Of a stretch of DNA of 64,000 nt, positions 8,768-17,109 are shown piece by piece. Source of the stretch: Desulfobacterales bacterium HSG16 (GTDB lineage: Bacteria; Desulfobacterota; Desulfobacteria; Desulfobacterales; HSG16); assembly GCA_030377965.1 (NCBI GenBank), contig JAUCGE010000005.1, positions 18,770 through 82,769 on the forward strand, in the 5' to 3' direction. The notes beneath the pieces are model-generated. The model was not told the DNA's origin, searched no databases, and saw only the letters and a program-made list of their open reading frames with translations. How positions within the stretch are numbered: the stretch's first letter is position 1; each line of letters begins with the position of its first letter. The translations under genes and the position numbers were made by a program.

Positions 8768-9217
8768 ATGTCAAATAACGAGAACAGCAGGGCGAATTCA
8801 TACGAAAGAATCGAAGAAATTCCTTCCCGTAAAATGACGGATGAAGAAAAGTATTATCAGGAACAATCATACAAGGAACCAGTGGAAGGCATAGCGAGGA
8901 TCGAAGACACGGCTAAATTTCTTCTGGGTGCGACCGCTACCACATCCGGGCTTTATCTTGGGGCGCTCAGGCTCTCCATTGGAAAATCCACGGTTACCGG
9001 CATTATCTGGTATCTGCCCTTTCTCTGGTGGGCATTGTCAATTATCGGCATGATTCTCGTGATTTTTCCGGAAAAATATGAAACTGGCAAAAACGAGCCT
9101 GGTTCATGGAAAAAAGCTTTTTTGAAAGCCCGGAAACTAAAATACATACGATTGTTCATTGGAACCCTCTTTTTCATCTTCGGTATTATCACTGCGGTAA
9201 TTCCGATTGTAAAATAA
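8768..9217 (+). CDS. Small membrane protein of the CHAT module
   Basis: 149 residues. The first 50 are hydrophilic and charged. Three hydrophobic segments follow: about 52-72 (weak, FLLGATATTSGLYLGAL), 76-98 (GIIWYLPFLWWALSIIGMIL) and 126-148 (LFIGTLFFIFGIITAVIPI). A Lys-rich loop lies before the last. No known family is recognised. It closes the zinc-ribbon/CHAT/TPR set and is followed by a terminator. The tail of a related protein at 2033-2122, joined to a second zinc-ribbon start, shows that it travelled with the module. One hypothesis is that it is a membrane effector or a substrate of the CHAT protease; nothing in the sequence proves this. Confidence 0.7.
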   Translation: MSNNENSRANSYERIEEIPSRKMTDEEKYYQEQSYKEPVEGIARIEDTAKFLLGATATTSGLYLGALRLSIGKSTVTGIIWYLPFLWWALSIIGMILVIFPEKYETGKNEPGSWKKAFLKARKLKYIRLFIGTLFFIFGIITAVIPIVK

Positions 9218-9250
9218 GGGTTTTTTCGTTTTCATGAAAAACCCCCTTTT
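9218..9250 (+). terminator. Rho-independent terminator after the CHAT module
   Basis: GGGTTTTTTC pairs with GAAAAACCC around a short loop, immediately after the stop codon and followed by CCTTTT. A partly eroded relative of this sequence follows the module scar at 2120. Confidence 0.7.
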
Positions 9251-9286
9251 GACAATACGTTTTTTCCAAAGGCAAGGGAGACATGC

Positions 9287-11068
9287 ATGAAATTTTCATA
9301 TGGAATAAGCGATTTTCACGAGCTTATCACACAGGACTATTTTTATATCGACAGATCAGACCGGATTCCTTTGATAGAAGAGGCTGGGGTTCACCTGCTT
9401 TTTTTAAGGCCGCGTCGATTCGGAAAAACTCTTCTGCTCTCCATGTTGAAAAATTATTATGACATTGCAAAAGCAGGCGAATTTACGCAATTGTTCGGCA
9501 ACCTGAACATCGGGAAAAATCCGACTGACCTGCATAACCGGTTTTTTGTACTGAAATGGGATTTTTCCGCAGTCAGTTCCACAGGCGAGCCTAAAGAAAT
9601 TCAGCAGGCTTTGTATCGGTATGTAAACGGCAGCATTGAAGATTTCGCCCTGTATTACAAAAATCTGCTGCCTATCAAAATAAAAATTTATCCCGAAGAT
9701 GCGCTTGCATCCTTTCAATCTTTATTGCTGGCTGTCCGGCAGACATCTCACAAGCTTTATCTTTTGATTGATGAATATGACAATTTTGCCAATGAAGTGA
9801 TGATGGGCAGCCGAAAGATAAGCCAGAGCAGGTATAAAGCCCTGGTTTACGGAGAAGGATGCTTGAAAAGCCTGTTCAAGGTCGTAAAATCCGCCACCGA
9901 AGGCCAGGGGCTGACCAGATCGTTTATCACGGGAGTTTCGCCGGTCGTTATGAGCGATATCACGAGCGGACATAACATTGCTGAAAGCATTTATTTAAAA
10001 CCGCAGTTCAACGACCTGTGCGGTTTTCTTGAAACTGAGATAGATCACACATTGAAAAGCATAGTCGAAAAATGCGGTATGTCTTCAGATGAACTGGCCC
10101 AGGCTCTTAATATGATGAAAAAATATTATAACGGATATCGCTTCGGACACAAAAGCATCGGTTTTATCTATAACCCCACGTTAGCAATTTATTTCATGAA
10201 ATCTTTTCAATCAGATTGCGAATATCCAGAAGAAATGCTTGATGAGAACATGGCAATGGACAGGGGAAAAATCACCTACATCTCAAGGCTGCCCCAGGGC
10301 GGGCAGGTGATCGTGGATGCATTGAACGATAAGAAACCTTTGAGCCTTCACAGGCTTTCACGTCGTTTCGGAGTCGAGGACATGATGAATGCTGTCAAAG
10401 ATGACGTTTTCATGATATCTTTACTCTATTATTTCGGCGTATTGACATTCGGGGGGCGGACAAAAGGCGGGAAGCATATATTAAAAATTCCCAACCTTGT
10501 GGTGAAAAGGCTTTATCTTGAACGACTCTCAGAGATTCTATTGCCTGAAACGAACAGAAATGAAGCATCAGGCATAGTGGAAAATTTTTACGGTACGGGT
10601 GATATGAAGCCTGTGTGTGATTTTATTGAACAACATTGTTTGAAAATATACGACAACCGTGATTACAGATGGGCGAATGAACTCACGATAAAAACGATCT
10701 TTCTTGTCCTTTTGTTCAACGACATCTTTTATATTACAGAATCCGAAAATGAACTTGAGCGGCATTATGCGGATATGACCATGATCGTCCGGCCTGACAT
10801 GCGCGAATACCGCCTGCTCGATTTTCTCATTGAATTCAAGTATGTCGAACTGGCAGCAAATGAACTGACCGGCAAGATGATCAGCCAGATGACTTACGAA
10901 AAACTTACGGCATTGAAACCGGTCAAAAAAAAGATTGCGGAATCGAAAAAAATGCTTGAAAAATATCGAAGGAGCTTGAACTCAAAACATAAAGAGATAT
11001 TGAATTTGCGTACCTTTTGCGTTGTTGCCGTGGGATTCGACCGCCTAGTCTGGAAGGAGATAAAATGA
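9287..11068 (+). CDS. AAA-ATPase-like / PD-(D/E)xK nuclease family protein
   Basis: 593 residues. The N-terminus (GISDFHELITQDYFYIDRS, then RPRRFGKTLLLS as the P-loop) is characteristic of the AAA-ATPase_like family (PF09820). LYLLIDEYDNF is the Walker B-like site. The C-terminal third carries the linked PD-(D/E)xK domain (PF08011): Asp in YRLLDFLIEFKYVEL with the E-x-K pair. Such proteins are abundant, often present in many copies per genome, and of unproven function; a nuclease or defence role is assumed from the domains. It has its own leader with a GGGAGA ribosome binding site, is monocistronic, and closes the defence-like island. Both key motifs are intact. Confidence 0.88.
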   Translation: MKFSYGISDFHELITQDYFYIDRSDRIPLIEEAGVHLLFLRPRRFGKTLLLSMLKNYYDIAKAGEFTQLFGNLNIGKNPTDLHNRFFVLKWDFSAVSSTGEPKEIQQALYRYVNGSIEDFALYYKNLLPIKIKIYPEDALASFQSLLLAVRQTSHKLYLLIDEYDNFANEVMMGSRKISQSRYKALVYGEGCLKSLFKVVKSATEGQGLTRSFITGVSPVVMSDITSGHNIAESIYLKPQFNDLCGFLETEIDHTLKSIVEKCGMSSDELAQALNMMKKYYNGYRFGHKSIGFIYNPTLAIYFMKSFQSDCEYPEEMLDENMAMDRGKITYISRLPQGGQVIVDALNDKKPLSLHRLSRRFGVEDMMNAVKDDVFMISLLYYFGVLTFGGRTKGGKHILKIPNLVVKRLYLERLSEILLPETNRNEASGIVENFYGTGDMKPVCDFIEQHCLKIYDNRDYRWANELTIKTIFLVLLFNDIFYITESENELERHYADMTMIVRPDMREYRLLDFLIEFKYVELAANELTGKMISQMTYEKLTALKPVKKKIAESKKMLEKYRRSLNSKHKEILNLRTFCVVAVGFDRLVWKEIK

Positions 11069-11114
11069 ACGGATATATCCACTTCTATCCAAAATCTTTG
11101 AAGCCTCCAACAGC

Positions 11115-11420
11115 CTATGAATGAGGTTGAATATGCGTTTCGATCTGCTCAATGGGTAACATCGTTGTACGTTGCGAAGCTTCCCATAATTCCAATGTCG
11201 TTTGCAGATTTGTCCAGACCCTGGGACTGGTGTTAGTAAATTTGCCCAGACGTAATGCGATGTCTGCTGTCACTTTCCTCTTGCCGTTTACAAGCTGATT
11301 TATCGTTCTGCGCGAAACGCCAAGATATTCGGATAGTTGTTTCTGGTTAAGTTTGAATTCCTCCAATATGAATTCCCGGATGAAAACACCGGGATGACTG
11401 GGTTTGTTTTTTGGAATCAT
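11115..11420 (-). CDS. higA: HigA-type antitoxin (XRE family)
   Basis: 101 residues from the ATG at 11418-11420. The HigA-family N-terminus (KPSHPGVFIREFILEE) leads into an XRE helix-turn-helix (LNQKQLSEYLGVSRRTINQL). A C-terminal segment with W-T-N-L-Q-T-TLELWEA is typical of the dimer region. In the family, HigA neutralises the RNase HigB and represses the higBA promoter. Upstream, where higB should lie, only a 14-codon remnant is found, so this antitoxin is probably an orphan. A longer TTG-started form would overlap the remnant and is less likely. The gene converges with the AAA/PD-(D/E)xK gene. Confidence 0.88.
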   Translation of the reverse strand: MIPKNKPSHPGVFIREFILEEFKLNQKQLSEYLGVSRRTINQLVNGKRKVTADIALRLGKFTNTSPRVWTNLQTTLELWEASQRTTMLPIEQIETHIQPHS

Positions 11421-11437
11421 AATTAAATATCCTGTAT

Positions 11438-11482
11438 TCAATGATAGCCTTCAGTTTTTCTGCCGTGAAAAGATTTGATCAT
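11438..11482 (-). pseudogene. Remnant of higB toxin gene (internal deletion)
   Basis: A 14-codon frame reading MIKSFHGRKTEGYH. HigB toxins typically begin MIKSF-x-x-K-x-TE and end in -VEIVDYH, and stand directly upstream of higA, as here. The frame therefore looks like the first ~11 codons joined to the last few after loss of nearly 80 internal codons. It is too short to be a toxin. The short length makes this an inference, but order, start, end and spacing to higA all agree. Confidence 0.55.
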
Positions 11483-11490
11483 TTAAAGAG

Positions 11491-11509
11491 TGTAACCAAG
11501 CTTGTTACA
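11491..11509. promoter_or_regulatory. Palindrome upstream of higBA remnant, candidate HigA operator
   Basis: TGTAAC-N7-GTTACA, ending 9 bp from the ATG of the higB remnant. HigA-type antitoxins usually bind such a palindrome to repress their own operon. Assigned from position and symmetry only. Confidence 0.4.
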
Positions 11510-11595
11510 TTAATCAAGCCAAAATTATTTGAATGGAGAAAAATCCCTTCTCAATATCTCTTGAATCCCATGAACAATGAACGAAATTTAAAACA

Positions 11596-11624
11596 TTGAC
11601 AAGATTCACCAATCATTATAAACA
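11596..11624 (+). promoter_or_regulatory. Possible sigma-70 promoter upstream of fdhA
   Basis: A perfect -35 TTGACA at 11596-11601 is followed by TATAAACA at 11617-11624. Spacing is 15 bp to TATAAA or 17 bp to TAAACA, so the -10 is imperfect. It lies in the 414-bp gap between higA and fdhA, which contains no other gene than the higB remnant. Confidence 0.35.
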
Positions 11625-11668
11625 TACTGAAATTATGCCGAAAAACAACGGTTTTGCACATTTTGTCA

Positions 11669-11699
11669 GATGTAATTATCAAGGAACTGATGTAATTAT
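11669..11699 (+). promoter_or_regulatory. Direct repeat GATGTAATTAT x2 upstream of fdhA
   Basis: Two identical 11-mers start 20 bp apart, about two helical turns, 136 bp before the fdhA start. Same-face spacing suggests a transcription factor dimer or tandem site. They lie downstream of the possible promoter at 11596, so they may regulate initiation there or at an unseen promoter. Confidence 0.35.
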
Positions 11700-11834
11700 G
11701 GGTTATTTATTGATCCAGAATCAACATGCAATCAAGGAGTAATTACCAAAACAAACTTTAATGCACGAGATCAGACTTATCAGCGTTCAAAAAAGAAGCG
11801 AAGTGTTATCATCAATCTTAAAAAGGAGGGAATT

Positions 11835-14800
11835 ATGGAGGTTACCCGAAGGAATTTCATGAAGATCACCGGCGCGACGGCAGCGGGCGTGGCTGTCAGT
11901 CAGTTGGGATTCGATCTTTCTCCTGTCAAATCCCACGCGCAGATGATCAAGACCAGCTATGCCAAGGAAACCACCACGATCTGCTGCTATTGTGCTGTGG
12001 GATGCGGTGCTATTGTCCATACCAGCAAGAAGGGAGACGGGCGGGTTATCAATATCGAAGGAGATCCGGATCATGTCATCAACCGGGGATCGCTCTGTGC
12101 AAAGGGTGCTGCGATTTCTCAGCTGACTGAAAACGATAACAGGATGACCGAACCCATGTACAGAGCCCCCTATTCCAAGAAATGGGAGAAAGTATCCTGG
12201 GACTGGGCGCTTAATGAAATAGCCAAACGTGTGAAGGAAACACGGGATGCTACATTCACGAAGAAAAACGATAAAGATCAGGTAGTAAATCGAACCACAG
12301 GGATTGCTTCCGTGGGAAGTGCTGCTATGGATAACGAGGAGTGCTGGATTTATCAGACATTGATGCGTGCTCTCGGACTTGTTTATATAGAACATCAGGC
12401 ACGTATCTGACATAGCGCTACTGTTGCGGCTCTGGCAGAGTCGTTTGGACGCGGTGCTATGACTAATCACTGGATCGACATCAAAAACAGCGACTGCATT
12501 CTCATCATGGGAAGCAACGCTGCTGAAAATCATCCCATATCGTTTAAATATGTTACAGAGGCCATGGAAAACGGGGCAAAACTCATCAATGTTGATCCCA
12601 GGTTTACCAGGACATCTGCAAAAGCTGACTTTTATACTGCTCTGAGATCGGGAACCGACATCGCTTTTCTGGGCGGTATGATCAAATACATAATGGACAA
12701 CAAGCTTTATAATTACGAATATGTCCGCCAATATACCAATGCGCCCTTTATCGTAAACAAGGATTTTAATTTCAAAGACGGCCTGTTTTCCGGGTACGAC
12801 AAGGAAAAGAGGGCCTATGACAAGAAAAAATGGGCATTTGACATGGATGAAGACGGAGTTCCTAAGATGGATCGGGAACTTGCGGATGAACGCTGTGTCT
12901 TCAATCTGTTAAAGCAGCATTTCAACCGTTATGATGTAAAGACCGTTTCGAGCATTACCGGAACTTCCGAAGAAGACCTTCTCACGGTTTATAAAACCTA
13001 TAGCGCAACCGGCGTGACAGGCAAAGCCGCAACGATTATGTATGCTATGGGCTGGACGCAGCACACGGTTGGGGTTCAGAACATCCGAACTATGGCAATC
13101 ATCCAGCTTCTTCTGGGCAATATGGGAGTGGCCGGAGGCGGTGTTAATGCGCTCAGGGGAGAATCGAACGTACAGGGATCGACTGACCACTGCCTGTTGT
13201 GGCATATCTGGCCGGGTTATCTTGGAACGCCCAGGGCTTCCATGAAAAAACTTTCCGATTATCATGAAAAAAATACGCCCAAAACCAACGATCCACTTTC
13301 AGCTAACTGGTGGGGGAACAAACCTAAATACATGGTCAGCACCTTGAAATCATTTTTTGGGAAAAATGCTACAAAACATAATGATTTCGGGTATAACTGG
13401 ATGCCGAAAGTGGATAACGGGGTTCATTATTCATGGCTTGATCTTTTTGATGAAATGTATAAGGGCAATATTGAGGGCTTTTTTTCCTGGGGCCAGAACC
13501 CCGCTTGCAGCGGAACTAACGCTGGCAAGAACCGGGAAGGTATGAAAAACCTCAAGTGGATGGTCAATGTCAACCTGTTCGATAATGAAACCGGTTCTTT
13601 CTGGAACGGGCCGGGAATGAATCCATCCACCATCAAGACCGAAGTTTTCATGCTGCCCGCATGTGTTTCTGTAGAAAAAGAAGGCTCTATCACCAACAGC
13701 GGCAGGTGGATGCAGTGGCGCTATCAGGGTCCGAAACCTCTGGGTAACAGCAGGCCCGACGGCGATATCATCATGGATCTTGGAGATAGAATCAGAAAAC
13801 TCTATGAAAATGATCCAGGAGCATTTCCCGAAGCTATCTTAAATCTTAAATGGGATTATCTGACACATGGCGAGTATGATCCCCACAAGGTGGCAAAAGA
13901 GATCAACGGGTATTTTCTCAAAGATATTACAGTCAAAGGCAAAGCGTTTAAAAAAGGTACGCTCGTTCCAAGTTTTGCATATCTTAAAGATGATGGTTCC
14001 ACCTCGTCGGGTAACTGGCTCTATTGCAACAGTTACACGGAAAAAGGGAATATGTCAGCCCGCAGGAGCGGAAAAGACGCTTCCAACAACATCGGCCTTT
14101 ATCCTGAGTTTTCCTGGTGCTGGCCTGTCAATCGGAGGATAATTTATAATCGGGCTTCGGTCGATCTTTCAGGACAGCCCTGGGATAAAGAAAATCCGGT
14201 TATAGCGTGGAACGGCAAGAAATGGGAAGGCGATGTTCCCGATGGCGGCTGGCCTCCCATGCTGACAGAAGACGGCAAACCAAATCCCAAGGCCAAACAC
14301 CCCTTTATCATGAGGCCACACGGTCATGCTCAGATTTACGGTCCAGGACGTGCTGATGGGCCTTTTCCAGAACATTATGAGCCTCTTGAGTGTCCTGTTG
14401 CAGAAAATATGATTTCCGGTAACAGCCAGTTAGTCAATCCCACTGCCGCAATTTATTCGACCAAGGCAGATGCACATGCTTCCTGTGATGCGAGATTCCC
14501 CTTTGTGGGAACGACTTACAGGGTTGTAGAACATTGGCAGACCGGCCTTATGACCAGGCCCCAGCCCTGGCTTATGGAGCTTCAGCCCCAGATGTTCGTG
14601 GAAATGAGCGAAGAACTTGGAAAATTGCGGGGAATTGAAAATGGCGAGCGGGTCAAGGTTTCATCCGCAAGGGGTTCTGTTGAATGCTCGGCCATCGTGA
14701 CCAAGCGGTTCAAGCCTTTTAAAATCGGAGGCGTGGATATTCACCAGATAGGACTTCCCTGGCATTTTGGCTGGAGATGGCCAGAATCAGGGGCGGAAGA

Positions 14801-14894
14801 AAGCGCAAACCTTTTGACTCCGCCAACCGGTGATCCCAACACCCGGATTCCGGAAACTAAGGCATTCATGGTGAACGTGGCCAAACTTACATAA
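11835..14894 (+). CDS. fdhA: Formate dehydrogenase catalytic subunit, selenocysteine-containing (UGA at 12408)
   Basis: 1019 residues when the in-frame TGA at 12408-12410 is read as selenocysteine 192. The surrounding IEHQARI-Sec-HSATVAAL is the conserved active site of FdhA/FdnG enzymes, and both halves share one frame. An N-terminal Tat signal (TRRNFMKITGATAAG, cleaved after SHA) sends it to the periplasm. A [4Fe-4S] site is formed by Cys50/51, 53, 57 and 88, followed by the molybdopterin (Mo or W, bis-MGD) domains to the C-terminus. It oxidises formate to CO2 and passes electrons through the beta subunit, encoded 14 bp downstream. AGGAGG precedes the ATG. No cytochrome b gamma subunit follows, as in soluble periplasmic FdhAB of sulfate reducers that feed c-type cytochromes. 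Confidence 0.96.
12408..12448 (+). promoter_or_regulatory. Sec codon and candidate SECIS element of fdhA
   Basis: Bacterial SECIS hairpins lie immediately 3' of the UGA. Here the segment after TGA can fold with CTGTTGC opposite GGCAG around a GGCTCT loop, roughly matching the position and loop of E. coli fdhF and fdnG. The Sec codon itself is certain from protein conservation; the hairpin is a by-eye proposal. Confidence 0.6.
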
Positions 14895-14908
14895 GGAGGA
14901 AACCTGTA

Positions 14909-15619
14909 ATGAAAGGAAAAGCATTTTTTATAGATACCACGCTTTGTACAGCCTGTCGGGGCTGCCAGGTTGCCTGCAAACAATGGCACGACCTGCCTGC
15001 CGAAAAGACTGTAAACAGAGGCAGCTATCAGAATCCAGAAGATCTTTCTTTTTTCACCTACAAGCTGTTAAGGATGAAAGAGGAAGTTGTTGACGGCAAG
15101 CTTAAATGGCTCTTTTTTCCAGATCAATGCAGACATTGTATTGAGCCGCCATGCAAAGACCAGGCTGGCGATCCTGATGCTGTCTATTCCGATCCTGCCA
15201 CTGGTGCTGTTTTGTATACCGCCAACACAAAAGGTCTTGATCCAGATGAGCTGGAATGTCCCTATGACATTCCCAGGAAAGGGCCGGATGGTATCATTGC
15301 CAAATGTGACATGTGCAATGACAGGGTGCATAACGGGCTTTTGCCTGCCTGTGTAAAAACCTGTCCCACCGGGGCTATGAATTTCGGAGATCTGGCAGAA
15401 ATGACAGACCTTGCTAAAAAACGCCTTGAAAAAGCCAGAGAAAAATATCCCAAAGCGGCTCTGCTTGATCCTCTTGATGTCCGGGTTATTTATCTTGTGA
15501 CCGAAAGTCCGGATCTTTATCATGAATCAGCGGTAGCTGCCTTTCGTCCTGTTCGAGGTGTTACGAGGCAGTCTGCACTCAAGAAACTGATCAAGCCTTT
15601 TACGAGTATGGCATCTTGA
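14909..15619 (+). CDS. fdhB: Formate dehydrogenase iron-sulfur (beta) subunit
   Basis: 236-residue ferredoxin-like electron-transfer subunit. Cys clusters for several [4Fe-4S] centres are visible: CTACRGCQVAC near residue 13, CRHCIEPPC near 72, then CDMC and CVKTCPTGAM near 130-155. It accepts electrons from FdhA. It has no signal peptide, consistent with export as a complex on the Tat signal of FdhA. The AAGGAGG site 14 bp after fdhA indicates one operon, which ends at a strong terminator. Confidence 0.93.
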   Translation: MKGKAFFIDTTLCTACRGCQVACKQWHDLPAEKTVNRGSYQNPEDLSFFTYKLLRMKEEVVDGKLKWLFFPDQCRHCIEPPCKDQAGDPDAVYSDPATGAVLYTANTKGLDPDELECPYDIPRKGPDGIIAKCDMCNDRVHNGLLPACVKTCPTGAMNFGDLAEMTDLAKKRLEKAREKYPKAALLDPLDVRVIYLVTESPDLYHESAVAAFRPVRGVTRQSALKKLIKPFTSMAS

Positions 15620-15680
15620 CACATGCTCTATAACTTCTTGAAATTTTAAATAAATCATTATTTTTTAAAGCAGGAGTAAA

Positions 15681-15722
15681 AAAACCGGGAGGAAAGATTA
15701 CTTGATCTTTTCTCCCGGTTTT
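15681..15722 (+). terminator. Strong terminator of fdhAB
   Basis: AAAACCGGGAG-AAAGAT pairs with ATCTTT-CTCCCGGTTTT around a short loop, giving a stem of about 17 bp with a single mismatch. It separates fdhAB from the sensory genes downstream. Confidence 0.9.
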
Positions 15723-15740
15723 GTATATGTTTTTATCAAT

Positions 15741-17090
15741 ATGATTATTATTTACCCAAGGCAGATAATTTGCAGAACGGCCAGTTTTATTAATTTTAGG
15801 GCTATTAAGTTTCGAAATATAAATTTTCGGCACAGGACAGGTGCTTTCGGAAAACTTGTGGCTGCTGTCATTATTCTGATCGTTCTTTTTGTATCATGTG
15901 ATCCAGTTGAAAACATTGATACAGAAGACCGCAAATCTCCTGGAATTTTTAACGACCGGATTGTATTGGGATCATCTATGGCTCTGAAAGGACACGCAAG
16001 TTACCTGGGTATACAAACCTGGCGCGGGGCAATGTCTTATATTGAGCATGTGAATGAAAAAGGCGGGATACACGGCAGGAAAATAGAAATCATTTTTTAC
16101 GATGATTCCTATGACCCTCCAAAATGCCTGGCAAACACCCAGAAACTTATTGTCGAGGACAATGTTTTCGCTCTGTTCGGTTATGTCGGCACACCGACCA
16201 CCGTAAAGATCATCAAGATGGTGGATGAAGCCCGGATTCCTCTTCTCGGCATGTTTACCGGCGCAAACGCTTTAAGATATCCTTTCAACCGTTATCTGAT
16301 AAATGTGCGGGCATCCTATTATCAGGAAACCAGGGCTGCGGTCCTGCATCTGGTAAAAGACCTGGGGCTGGAAAGAATTGCGGTATTTTACCAGTATGAT
16401 GCATTCGGATTTGATGGGTTGACCGGCACTGAACTGGCGCTCAAAGATTTTGGTATGGCTCCCGTGGCTCGTGGTTCTTATGTAAGGGGAACTCATGATG
16501 TAAAAGAAGGGCTTGAAAAAATTATCAAATCAGGGGCGGAAGCCGTGGTAATGATAGGCACTTACGAACCATGCACCAGATTCATAAAACTTGCCGGGCA
16601 AAAAGGATTTTCGCCTGTTTTTTATAATGTATCTTTTGTGGGTGCGTCAGAACTGGCAAGAAGAATTGGCAGGAATGATGACAGTATTGTCATACTGTCC
16701 CAGGTGGTTCCTCCACCCGAAGGGGAAAAACTGGCGTATCTTCATGGAAGTATTGCGGAGTATTCAAAACTTTTGAAAAAATGGTTTCCCGAAGATGAAC
16801 CCAATTTCGTGGGACTGGAAGGATATATCAACGCCAGAGTACTGGTGGAAGGGCTGCGAAGGGCAGGAAAAAACCTGACCCGTGAAGGCTTCATTGATGC
16901 CATTGAATCCATAAGTAATTTTTCGTTAGGGCCTAAAACAGTTATATCTTTCAGCCCGATAGATCACCAGGGCATGGACAGCGTTTTTTTCACCAGGCTG
17001 GTTAACGGCAGATTCATTCTTCTTCAGGATTGGAGAATAGTAAAAAAAGCGATCATAAATAAAGATCCTCACCCTAAAAAAGGCATGTAA
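15741..17090 (+). CDS. Periplasmic ligand-binding lipoprotein (branched-chain amino acid receptor type)
   Basis: About 449 residues from the ATG at 15741. A hydrophobic stretch ending LFVSC gives a lipobox, so the mature protein starts at that Cys. The rest is a type I periplasmic binding fold (Peripla_BP_6/LivJ-like): VLGSSMALKGHASYLGIQ, IEIIFYDDSYDPPKCLANTQ, FALFGYVGTPTT. No ABC permease or ATPase genes adjoin. A histidine kinase gene starts 20 bp downstream, so it more likely presents a ligand to that sensor than feeds a transporter (inference). The start is uncertain: an upstream TTG would lie inside the fdhAB terminator, and a downstream GTG just before the hydrophobic stretch is possible. 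Confidence 0.82.
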   Translation: MIIIYPRQIICRTASFINFRAIKFRNINFRHRTGAFGKLVAAVIILIVLFVSCDPVENIDTEDRKSPGIFNDRIVLGSSMALKGHASYLGIQTWRGAMSYIEHVNEKGGIHGRKIEIIFYDDSYDPPKCLANTQKLIVEDNVFALFGYVGTPTTVKIIKMVDEARIPLLGMFTGANALRYPFNRYLINVRASYYQETRAAVLHLVKDLGLERIAVFYQYDAFGFDGLTGTELALKDFGMAPVARGSYVRGTHDVKEGLEKIIKSGAEAVVMIGTYEPCTRFIKLAGQKGFSPVFYNVSFVGASELARRIGRNDDSIVILSQVVPPPEGEKLAYLHGSIAEYSKLLKKWFPEDEPNFVGLEGYINARVLVEGLRRAGKNLTREGFIDAIESISNFSLGPKTVISFSPIDHQGMDSVFFTRLVNGRFILLQDWRIVKKAIINKDPHPKKGM

Positions 17091-17109
17091 AAAAAATTTA
17101 TCCAAATCA

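Noticed and set aside
12408..12410. Stop codon splitting fdhA into two genes or a pseudogene
   Set aside because: The TGA lies exactly at the conserved selenocysteine site, and the frame and protein conservation continue on both sides.
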